The position numbers and the translations under genes were made by a program. From Bradyrhizobium sp. sBnM-33 (GTDB taxonomy: Bacteria; Pseudomonadota; Alphaproteobacteria; Rhizobiales; Xanthobacteraceae): a stretch of 64,000 nucleotides of DNA. The DNA lies in assembly GCF_032917945.1 (NCBI RefSeq), contig NZ_CP136624.1, forward strand, positions 5,456,001-5,520,000, written 5' to 3'. Of the stretch, positions 23,807-33,600 are shown piece after piece; the first letter of the stretch is position 1; each line of letters starts with the position of its first letter. Under the pieces are notes generated by a model that ran no database searches, was not told the DNA's origin, and saw only the letters and a program-made list of their open reading frames with translations.

Positions 23807-24073
23807 ATGAACCAGAGCCGTGTCACGACACAGCTGACGAATATCAGGTCGGCGCCCCGCTGCGGCGCACGAAACCGCGCGGGCACGCCCTGTCAGTGCC
23901 CGGCGATGCGCGGTCGGAACCGCTGCCGACTGCACGGTGGGCGTAGCACCGGCGCGCCCAAGGGACAGGGCAACGGCAACTTCACGACCGGAGAGTTCAC
24001 TGCCGAGGCCATCAAGGAGAGGCAGTGGCTGACGTTGGTCGTTCACACCTACGCAAAGCGGGAGCCGTCATGA
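23807..24073 (+). CDS. HGGxSTG-motif protein
   Basis: This small protein of 88 residues has CGARNRAGTPCQCPAM, several Cys, then RCRLHGGRSTGAPKGQG, the signature of the HGGxSTG family found in many phages and genomic islands of alphaproteobacteria. Its function is unknown; the Cys/His pattern suggests a small zinc-binding unit. The ATG at 23807 is chosen over a TTG 15 bases upstream. The next gene starts at 24070, overlapping its stop by 4 bases (ATGA), so the two form a coupled pair. Confidence 0.8.
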   Translation: MNQSRVTTQLTNIRSAPRCGARNRAGTPCQCPAMRGRNRCRLHGGRSTGAPKGQGNGNFTTGEFTAEAIKERQWLTLVVHTYAKREPS

Positions 24074-24639
24074 GCGTGACCGAAAGGAAATCTGTCCAAG
24101 TCCGGGCACTTGCTAAGAAAGATGCCGTTCGGGTGAAGCTGGAGCGCATCAACTGCGACGTTGCCAGGTCACTTCCACCTGATGGCGACGAACAAGTCTG
24201 GCTTGATCGGCTCCAAGCCGCACTCGGCACTGCCTCGATCGAGTTCGTCCACGCGACCTTGTACCAGCTACAGGCCGCAGCGCGCCTGCCGAACAGTGGG
24301 CTGTCGGAAATCGCCGTCAATGCCGCATTGGCTCTGATCGAGGGCGAAAGGCCCAGAGGCGAGACTGAATGCGCCATAGTGCTGCAAATGGCCTGCCTGC
24401 ATGCAGCCACCATGGCAGTTCTTGGTCGATTGGGCGGCGGCCATGGCGGTGACCGTCATGTCCTTGCGGCTGCGACAGCGGCAGGCCGCTTATCGCGATC
24501 GTTCGCCATTTTGGTCGAGACATTGCGCCGGCTCAGGAACGGCGGTTCACAGACAATCCGCATCGAGCGGGTCGACGTTCGCGACGGAGGTCAAGCCGTG
24601 ATCGGAAACATCGAAAACCCGATGATAGGAAGGCCGTGA
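24070..24639 (+). CDS. Conserved unknown protein coupled to the HGGxSTG gene
   Basis: This 189-residue, mostly helical, Ala/Leu-rich protein is of unknown function. The C-terminus has SQTIRIERVDVRDGGQAVIG, a segment I have seen repeatedly in proteins that follow HGGxSTG genes in rhizobial islands. It also has a His in a conserved-looking ACLHAATMAVL helix. It overlaps the upstream gene by ATGA. The pairing and the lack of any catalytic motif suggest a structural or regulatory partner; this is inference. Confidence 0.7.
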   Translation: MSVTERKSVQVRALAKKDAVRVKLERINCDVARSLPPDGDEQVWLDRLQAALGTASIEFVHATLYQLQAAARLPNSGLSEIAVNAALALIEGERPRGETECAIVLQMACLHAATMAVLGRLGGGHGGDRHVLAAATAAGRLSRSFAILVETLRRLRNGGSQTIRIERVDVRDGGQAVIGNIENPMIGRP

Positions 24640-24916
24640 GCTGGAAAACCCGATAGTCGCAACTTTAGAGCGGCTAGCTGCTGCCCTTCCAACATTTGGG
24701 AGTTTTTCAGAGTGCCGCGAGCAGGGGTAGCCGCACCACGCCTCTGAGGGGAAAGGCGGCCAGAACGTTAGCTAATATATGCATTTTAGCGCGCGACCAA
24801 CTGTATTGCTGCGATGGCGGCATCGCGCGATCATCTTGCGTGACAAGCCATAGCAGCTACTGTGGGTTGCTGAAAACATAAAATGGTTTGCAACAAGAAA
24901 GCGCGGGTATGCGCTG
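24640..24916. other. Intergenic region before the cargo genes
   Basis: These 277 bases separate the replication genes from the cargo and are visibly more AT-rich around 24770-24900. They should hold the promoter of the 647-residue gene. No clear -35/-10 pair or terminator can be named with confidence. Confidence 0.35.
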
Positions 24917-26860
24917 ATGACCGACGACGATAAGCTAGGCGAACATTGGTGGCCGAAACCACTCGCGCATGTCCGGGATGTTGATCCCTGGGCCGACACA
25001 GATGTCGTGGTCGCGGAAATTCGGAGCTTTGATGATTCGCCTCATACTGGGCATCGTCATGTTTTCTCCGCGCTCGTTCCTGTCTCCGACCTGGCGGAGT
25101 TGGAAAAGAATCTCGCCCGGTTTGAATACGGCCTTCAGACGAGCGGTCCCCACCCGTCGGCTAGCCCCAGTCATCCCTACACACCGAAATTTTGGATCGA
25201 GGCAGAAGGTCCGCCCAGACGCACCTACGAGCCGCTCGTGCTGAGCTGGAGGTCACACGACAAGACGGTCCTTCAGCTCGACCCCGGCTTCGCCATGACA
25301 TACGGCCTTGTGCCACGGCACCTCGGCAACGGGGAAACGCGCTGGGATGATCCGACGGCCCCAATCTACGACGTCGCTAGCGTCTCCGCTCCGTCCGTCT
25401 GGGATTTTCCCTCGGGAACGACTGCGTGTGTCACCGTGAAAAGGGATTATCTGCGGGATTATCTCACCCTGCGCCAGATGGCATTGGTGCAGGTCTACTG
25501 GGAAATGCGCTGGGGGCGTACTGACAGGGCGATCGAGACCAGACTTGGAGGTACCGAAGGCGTGGATATCCATCTCATGGATCGCCGGTACGCTTTGCGC
25601 CGGTCGTGGGACGACAAAGCGGTCATTGCGGCGCAAGTCTGGGGAGCGCGCGTGATCGCGGAGCCCGGCGCATTGCCGATCTCCGAGAACGCACTGGAAA
25701 AGGACGGTCTGATCTGGCCGGGCTACAAGGAGCCCGTGACGGACGCCATGGCAATGCAGATGGGCGTGATCGATATGGTTTACGTCAGCGACACAGTGCT
25801 TGCCGGATATGAAGGCAGACCCGAGTTTCGTGTCAATCCGAAGAGTGGCTCGGTAGGCTTCGGGACGCAGTGGACCGTCGGGTTCTGTGACCGGATCGGG
25901 CGGGATCTCATCAGGCTTGAGCTGAAGAAGCTTTATGAGGGGTGTCCGCCACATATCACGAGGGATTGGCATCGCCATGCCGTCGCGCCCCCCTCAAAGA
26001 CCGAGCTCGTACGCATGGCTAAGGAACGCGATGTTGGCACCCGGGCGGAGCAGCTAGTGTTTGCGCTCGTCGCGCTGGGCGAGAGCCTGTCCCGTCTTGC
26101 CGAGGCGATACCCCTGGCGGGCCTGTCGCCGGAAGATTTCGTCGGCTTGAGAAGGAAGGCGCTCGAATATCACGGCTGGTGGACCTTCGATAACATCGAG
26201 CCCATAGCCCGGCATATTCCGCTGGCGCTGACGGAAGACGGCTTTCTCGATCGGTGCATGGACCTCAATAAGCTCGTCACGGAAGGTTTGTCCGAGAAAA
26301 GCCTGCGCCTCGTCCTCAGAGCGCTCGGCGTTCCGGAGGAGGCGGTCGAAAAGCTGCGTGCGCTCAAGCTGCTAGATTCTCTTTTATGCATGGCACAGCT
26401 TGCTGAACAGAAAGGCCTTGAGTTACCGCGTCAGGGAAGAGAGGTCTGGCAACGACTTCAGCGTGACGGAACAGAGCCAGCGCAACCGATCGAACGTCTC
26501 TTTTCGCTCTACGAACTGCGCGTTCTTGCGGGCCACAAGGCCAGCAGCAGGCGCGAGCGCCTGACAAAGGAACTGAAGCGCTTCAATCTCACTCTAGGTG
26601 GAGTTGGGTCAGGATACGGGCTGCTTCTCGACGGCGTTTATGAGTTGGTCATCCACGACCTTGAAGCTGCGAAAAATAAGATCAATGCTGCGCTTGCCGT
26701 CCGCAAGCCACCGGCCAGCGTCGTCGAGCATCCGAAAACTCCGTGGAAAGCCAGCACACCCTCGCCAGCGGCTAAAAAGCAAGGACAGCCTCATCGGAAA
26801 CGGCGTCGAGATCGTCGCAGGCCAGGGCCAAAATCAAAAGAAAAGCCGCCTTGGGAGTAG
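24917..26860 (+). CDS. Unknown 647-residue cargo protein with a possible HEPN-type motif
   Basis: I do not recognise this family. The protein has a Trp-rich N-terminus (GEHWWPKP), a central region with YLRDYLTLRQMALVQVYWEM, and a long helical C-terminal half. A YELRVLAGHK segment contains Arg535-x4-His540, the RxxxxH spacing used by HEPN ribonucleases, next to a basic helix (SSRRERLTKELKRF). The tail is Lys/Arg/Pro-rich. No membrane segment or signal peptide is seen. It lies between replication genes and defence-gene remnants, so a defence role is plausible, but it is inference. The start at 24917 lacks an obvious ribosome-binding site. Confidence 0.6.
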   Translation: MTDDDKLGEHWWPKPLAHVRDVDPWADTDVVVAEIRSFDDSPHTGHRHVFSALVPVSDLAELEKNLARFEYGLQTSGPHPSASPSHPYTPKFWIEAEGPPRRTYEPLVLSWRSHDKTVLQLDPGFAMTYGLVPRHLGNGETRWDDPTAPIYDVASVSAPSVWDFPSGTTACVTVKRDYLRDYLTLRQMALVQVYWEMRWGRTDRAIETRLGGTEGVDIHLMDRRYALRRSWDDKAVIAAQVWGARVIAEPGALPISENALEKDGLIWPGYKEPVTDAMAMQMGVIDMVYVSDTVLAGYEGRPEFRVNPKSGSVGFGTQWTVGFCDRIGRDLIRLELKKLYEGCPPHITRDWHRHAVAPPSKTELVRMAKERDVGTRAEQLVFALVALGESLSRLAEAIPLAGLSPEDFVGLRRKALEYHGWWTFDNIEPIARHIPLALTEDGFLDRCMDLNKLVTEGLSEKSLRLVLRALGVPEEAVEKLRALKLLDSLLCMAQLAEQKGLELPRQGREVWQRLQRDGTEPAQPIERLFSLYELRVLAGHKASSRRERLTKELKRFNLTLGGVGSGYGLLLDGVYELVIHDLEAAKNKINAALAVRKPPASVVEHPKTPWKASTPSPAAKKQGQPHRKRRRDRRRPGPKSKEKPPWE

Positions 26861-27032
26861 AGCGCCAGACTTTACCCCAATTTTCTTGCTTCCGGTTGAA
26901 CGCTAGTGAGTGGGGATAGGCTGGCACAGGCCGCCGCTGTTGCGGCGCTCGCCTTGGCCTTGGCAGCCGGGGGCCGCAGGCCCGTTACTTTATCGCCATT
27001 GTCAAGATCAGCCCCTGGGTGAGGCCCTCAGG

Positions 27033-27485
27033 ATGAAGAAGCTCCTTATCATTCTTGGCGCAGGTAACAGCATTCCGGTCGGAATGCCGTCGGTCTCGGA
27101 TCTCGACAAGAAAATGTTCGAGTGGAGCGATGGCTGGTCGCCAGCCCCTGGACTGGAGAACTATTACCGAGCCGTCTGGAATGGGGTGGAACAGTATTAC
27201 GCGGCCAGCCTAGACAGCATCAAGCCTTGGCCAAATTTCGAGAAAGTCCTGGGCGAGATGGTCGGTCTTGCATTGCACGCCCCCGCCCAATATCGCGAAC
27301 CAGGCCACCCGTCGCCACCCGACATCGCCGAATTGATCGACAAGAGCGGCTTCGAAGTGTGTTCGCCGAATCGGGTGGCGATCTGGCATAGTGAGTTCAC
27401 CCAGGCGACTCGTCGCCTGAATGCGATCGTTGATTGGCTTGACGGCAACGCAGACGATAGCATTTTAGCGGGAACGAAGCCCTGA
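27033..27485 (+). pseudogene. SIR2-like gene fragment (N-terminal part)
   Basis: The 150-residue product begins KKLLIILGAGNSIPVGMPSV, with the GAGxS nucleotide-binding loop of SIR2-like NADases used in several anti-phage systems. It continues with a plausible SIR2-type helical region (PWPNFEKVLGEMVGLAL) but stops after VDWLDGNADDSI. The NYD and catalytic His blocks that normally follow are missing, so this is a truncated gene or remnant. An intact SIR2-like protein would be 350 residues or more. The upstream in-frame extension to 26910 looks non-coding. It lies in the cargo zone between the 647-residue gene and an HNH remnant. Confidence 0.6.
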
Positions 27486-27486
27486 C

Positions 27487-27594
27487 ATGAAGAAGCCAAG
27501 CAAGGCGGCATGGTCGCGCGAAGAGCTGATCCTTGCGCTCGATCTTACCTTCAGCGAAAGCCGACGGTGCCGGAAGACACGGACGACGAGGTGA
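27487..27594 (+). pseudogene. HNH-nuclease-like gene start, truncated
   Basis: A 35-codon frame starts one base after the SIR2-like fragment's stop. Its beginning, MKKPSKAAWSREELILALDL, matches the N-terminal element of a family of HNH restriction-type endonucleases. After this the sequence diverges and a stop follows within 15 codons. No HNH catalytic motif remains before the convergent giant gene. It is best read as a remnant left by deletion or replacement of a defence gene. Confidence 0.5.
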
Positions 27595-27636
27595 TCGCCC
27601 CTCAGTACGCTCCTACGCGCAAAGGCTAGCTGAACT

Positions 27637-30600
27637 TCAATTCCCTTTACCTTTGGTCAACGCAGCGAAACGCTTGCTGAGCGAGTATTTAGCTTCGTGA
27701 GGAAGATTCTCCACGATTGTTCGATCGGCATCCGTTGGCCTGATAAGCTTTACCGTACCTTCCTGATCGACAATTGCCGTTACCCAACTGTGGACAAACT
27801 TGCTCTCTCCCTCGTCATCCGAATACCGGTTTCTTTCGATGAACAATTCCAGTTTGATGAGTATGAGGAGACTGCAGCCGGATTTCTGAAGCACCTTCAG
27901 CAGAAAATCGGTCCGGCAGGTAACGGTATCGCCTTCCTCGGCCTTCGCGCTCCTTCCTTCGCCTTGATGCACGCCCCACGCTTCGGCTGTGTACGCAATC
28001 TCATTGCTCGGGTTGCGCCAAGTAGCCCACCAAGGATCACTGCTCACCAGACAGTACTCTTTGTTAAATGCCATCGTCAGCCGGTCGCGCTGAATGGCGG
28101 CGCGCGACCCATAGAGATCGTATTCGTCGAGCTTGGCATAGGCTTCGCGCCGGCTCATCCACTCTATGCAGGGCGCATTATCACGGTGCCGATAATTGTC
28201 ATCTTCGTCCTCGTCCTCATTCTCGTATGCTTGGGCCGTCGGTAGGTACATGTGGAACTCCGGCGAAGTGCCGACCGCCACAGCAGCGCGATCGGCCTTG
28301 TCAGCCGGAACGAGCGCGGTTGAGATATCAACCCGAATATTATCTGGTGAACTCCAATTCCCGGAAGCAATAAAATCAGCGCTCAGCTTATGCTCCTCGC
28401 AAATTCCAGCAAGTTTCAAGAGTGTATCTTGGTCGTCGGTTGGACGCTTATCCTTATCGTCCTCTGCCATAAGTTCCTCGCGCGCCCGCGCGGGATAGCG
28501 ATCCGTGCCATCAGAAAGCCATAACCCATCGCGTCGTGTAACCCGGTAATCTGAAAGGAAATCGTCCCATGAATCTTCATAGCTCTCGACGCGTGCAACC
28601 GGCCGTTCCAGAAACAATTCACCAGCGGTGAGCGCTAAGGCATGCCACGCGAGGTACATGCCGTAGCTGTGGAGCCGATCTTTCGTGCCCTCGCGATAGT
28701 CATCGCCTGGTTTCCGTCGGCCCGCGTAGTCGTACATGGACGTTGCAGTCGGCCATAACTTCCTGATCCAGCCTATGCAGCGGTCTCCAGTCTGCCACTG
28801 CGGTAGTCCGAACAGGCGCCCTAGGCCCGTCACCTTGTATTTCTCGAAGTCGTAGTCAAAATGAAAATGCGGCTGGGGCTCGGGAACATCTTTAGGGCGA
28901 TGCCAGAGTTCGCCGGACACATACTGTGCCTTCTCCGGTTTTGGAAATTTGGACACATGCACCGATGCAATTCGCTTTAAGATCGCCTCGGCTCCGCTGT
29001 TCTTGCTTTTTCCAAGACAGGTTTTCAAAATCGTAAGCGCGACCTGGCGAATACCCACGTGCGGGAATGAGTCATCAAGCGCAATTGCTTCAAGCGGTCC
29101 AGCAAACTTTGCGACATCGTTGGGAAAATCAAGCGCGACGCGGGCGACCGCCAGAAGGAACCAGAACTTGGCGTGGAGAACCATGAACGGAATTGCCTGA
29201 TCCTGAAACGCACCTGCGCCAGAGGTCCTCAATTTGCCAAAGAGTTTCGCGATGAGCGGCCAGCGACCGTTACGAGCACAAGCGCGAACCACATGAGACG
29301 CACGCCATCGTGACAACGCTTCAGGAGAGCCGAGGCAAAACCAGATCAGGCCCGCGACAACCCCTTCCGGGTCATCACCAGGATCAAGATCGGTTCGCCA
29401 GACTCCATCGCCAACTTCGTCGGCAAGGCGTCCTGTTGCGTCATCAAGCAATCGTTCAAGTGCCGCCGTCGGCACGGATGGATCGGCCGCCGTCGATGTA
29501 AGACTAGCTAAATTAAGCCACGTCGTAGCGGCGGCCTCCAGGTCGCGGGTGATAGCTTCGGTCACAAGATCAATGGCAAGATCGGTCCGGCTGGCACGGG
29601 TGAGTTCCGCGAGTTTGTTCAATTCCCAACTGAATCCCCAATCCGCGGACATCAATTGTTCTGCATGTGCGCTTACGAGACGTTTGGCGAGGCCATCGAC
29701 TGAGGCAAGCGCACTCGGCGAATCGGCTTGCCATACCTCCTTCATGATTTTTAGTAGCTCGTTCTTCGAAAACAGTTCGAGATTGCGCGATAGCGCAACG
29801 GCCTCGATGTGCTTCTCGCGGTCAGCATAGGCAATACGCGGCCAAAGGGCTTTGAAGGCAACGACCTTCGCATCGAGCGCACGATCATGTTGCTCAAGCT
29901 TCTCGACTAGTGTTTCAAGTGCCGCCGCGTCGAGGGGATCGGTCGCGGCGATTGCCGCCTTGATCTCGGCTTGACTCTCATGCTGGCGGCGAACAGATGC
30001 CGCCACGTGTTCGGCATCTAGTGGTGTCGAACGCGAGTTTCTATCCACCCGTCGCCGTGCGTTGTCCTCGGCTTCGAGGCTGTCGAGACGCGGACTAAGC
30101 GCCGACATGATCTCTGGTTTCTTTAGCAGGACCTCACGGATTTCCGTCAAATAGCGAACATAGGAGCCCGTTGGAAACGCGCGCTCAAACTGGTTGAGCA
30201 CCTCATGAAAGACTGCAACGTCGGTCGTTGCAGTGAGCAATGAATCAAATAGGTCGCGCCAACCCCAATCCCACATCCCGACAGGCTCAGTGAGGCCCAA
30301 CAAAAGAACGCAATCTGCCGGAGGGAGCTTCCGATCGCGCACGAGGAACGAGAGCGCTGCTGGCAATGTAAGTTCAAGATCGACTTTGTCGCGATCATGC
30401 CAACGTGCGATTTGAGCGAGGTATTTTGTTCCCCAAATGCGCGAGAATGCTTTGCCTGTAAGAGGCCACGGAAATTTGTGCGAATCGTAGTTGTTCAATT
30501 CACAAATCTTGGCAAGGCGTAGCGCCGCTGCTGGATTGACCGGCCCACCCTGCACAGACGCCGCGAAGGCAAGGAGCTCATTCATAAAGGCATGATCGCC

Positions 30601-33600
30601 GGATCCGATAGCATCAAGCTCGGTTAAGCCGCGTTTGAACAGAAAATTCGCCTCGGTCTTGTTTGCTGGAAGGAGCGCCCGTGCAAGACGCGCGAACAAG
30701 CCAGCGCGCTGCTGCACTTCATCTTCAAGGCTAATGACTTTCAACGCTGCGGTGGCTGCGCGGCCAGCAAAAGCGTGGCATTCGGGGTATCCGGATAGTA
30801 GTTCCACAAACTGAATACGTGCGTGGGCGTATATATAGTCGGCTTTCTCAATACACTGCTCCAGCAACGCGGCCGTTTCAGAATCGAGAACGGCGATCGA
30901 TGGGAGAAGGCACAGTGCGCAAGTGCTGTGGAGTTCATCAAGAAAGCGCTGATGCTTCTGTCGAGACCAAATACTCTCTTGGACGGCCTTCTGTTCGTCT
31001 CGCCAGGAAGCAAAGAAAGCGATCGTCGCGGCTTTCTTGTCAGCAGGTGTTTTTGCCCTCAGCAAGCTGACGACGCGGTGACCAAGCCGCAATACCGGCA
31101 GCACGCGGTCCCTGACGTTGTCGGAAACACGGTGCCTGTCTGATGACGATAGCTGCGATTTGCTCGCCGCAGCACCTTCGCGCTGAACTGCACGGCTTTC
31201 ATAGGGCGGATCGGCTTTCAGCGCATCGTGAAGAAGCTTCTCTTGGGCCGCGAGGTCCTCAGGAACATCGACGCCTTCAACGACGCGCCACAACTGTGCA
31301 GGAAGGCAATCAAACAATGTAAGTTCGCGGTCGGATAACACTGCCTCAATGGAGGCGGCAAGGGTCCACGGCAAGACGTAGCTCGTTGGCCACGGGTCCG
31401 ACAACCCCCAAAAATCGTAACGCCGTGGCGATGCTTGTTCGAGGATTGCCTTTGCCTCTGGACCTAAGTCGAGAACACAAGCGCGCAGGGCGCAACGCAG
31501 CAAAGACGCCCGGAACGAATCTTGGTCGCGGGGAACATAGGCTTGGGGATCGGTCGGCTTCTTTTGTCGCGCCGCGAGTTGGCGCAAGATAAGCGTAGCA
31601 TCGACATCGCTGCTTACATAACTTAGGGCGGCCGAAAGAAGCGCTGGCGGCGCTTCTTTGCTTCGCGCGAACTGTTCCATCGTGGCGGACCACTCCGGAA
31701 GCTTCCCGAGGATGTTGGCCATGCTGAGAAGTGAGAGAAGCCGGCCAGCAAGCTTATAGCCAAAATCGGCGTTGAACTGCCCGACATACCGGGCCGCGAC
31801 CGCTTGCCGAGCGTCTACCGTTAGATAGAATGGGATCGCGACGTGCTCGTCCTCGTCTGCGCGATGCTTGCGCATCATCGTGTCGTCGTCTTGATTGTAG
31901 GACCACCGTATCCACTCATCGGCGCGCACGGCATGGCCATAGGCGGTGCCAAGGTCGTGATCCAGCGTGTAAGCTATCGCAAGCCGTGAATGGCGCTCAC
32001 CAACCCAACCGAGTTTCATCTCGAAGAGACGGCGAAGGGATTCAGGATCGGCAAGCCCAACAACGAGATCGGGATTGTTGGCGAGATACTGATCGCCGCG
32101 CTGATTGACAAGCGCTAGCGCAGACAGTTCGACCAAGAGATCCGTTGCGGCGTCGAAGTCTCTAACCTTGGCGGCCGCCCTTAGCGCCATTTTAACGCGA
32201 ACAAGCCGGATTGCGCGTTTTGGTACTTCACTATCGAGTTCCGGCGGGAAGCGCGTGTCGAACGCTAGCCTTCGCAGATCATCGACGCGACCCATGGCCG
32301 AAAGCAGCGGCGGGAGGGCGCGGGCCGCATAGACTGATGTGCCTTGCGCGTCGGTTAGCCGAGCCACCACCGCATCTATCAAGCTAAGCTTGGACGCGTA
32401 TTTGCGCTTTACCAGTGTTTCAGTTGGCTCATCGCGAAAGATTAAGCCGTGCTTGGTCCGTTCAAGTAGGGGTGCCAAGTCGGCAGCAAGGCTCGATGCT
32501 TCCTCTTTTGACAACCGGAACGCTAAAGCCATTTCATCAACGGGTACGGGAGGTGGTAAGACAGCCAGCGCGCAAAGGAAGCTATCGATTGCACCTGATT
32601 TCGCTCCCTTGGAATCAGCAAGCTTAATGGCGCGCTCTATCCTGTCCTCGATCAAGGAGTCGAGGGGCACTTTCTCCGTAGATTCTGTTTCACCGGCCAA
32701 CGAGCGGTCTGGTTCGATTAAGTTGGCGAGAACGCGCGGATTGCCTTCAGACCGGCTGCGAAGCGCGGTTATTTGGGCTGGGGTCGCTTCGGGCCGTCGC
32801 GCGAGAACGAAGGCTGCAGTCTCCTGGGCCGTGAACGGCTCGATCTTAAATGTACTGCACTCGGCCGTCCCAATTGCCAGGTCTTGCCGTTCGGGCCGCG
32901 CTGTCGCAATCACGATCAGTCCGTCGATGGGGGCACGAAGGGTCAGGCTTTCGAGGAGCGCCTTCGGGAAGGACAGTTGGCTCCGCTTTTCAGCTTCATC
33001 TGCCGCATTGTCGGCTGCGTCCATAATGACAACAAGTCGCGCCGACGGCTTGGTCCTGCGCAACGCCAATAACGCTTGGCCAAACCGTTCGATCGCGCTG
33101 CGGATGACTTCGGTTGGTTCAGACGACCGAGGCAGAATTGGATCACACAGGCCGCGGCACGCCAATTCATTGACGATATGCATCAGCCCACGCTCGGGCC
33201 TATGGCGTTCGTCGATGGGCGATCGATATGCGCCGCCGCCGAAGCAATCGAACAACACGACTTCGTCGGTCGATCTGAGTTGCGCCGCCGCGCTTTGTAC
33301 AAACACTGTTTTGCCGACACCGCCTTCAGCATGAATGAGCCAGCGGCCATTCGATCTCAGACCGCTTAGAAAGCTGGTGAGTTGGGTGCGCTCGACAACC
33401 TCGCCAACGGGTGGAAACGCATCGGGGGTAGGCAGAAGATCATCTTCCTCTTGATCAGGGATAAGGGCGGCCAGGACATCGACCTTAACAATGAGCTTAT
33501 TTTTCTGCCCCTCGGCGCCATTCTTGTCGCGTATGAGCTTTCTTAAATCTCCAATGCGAGCGCGTACCATAATATCGTTCGATGCAGACCAATCGGCGAT

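Noticed and set aside
32339..33334. Plus-strand frame of 331 residues within the giant gene
   Set aside because: It is Ser/Arg-rich and antisense to the NTPase region, whose Walker motifs support the minus strand.
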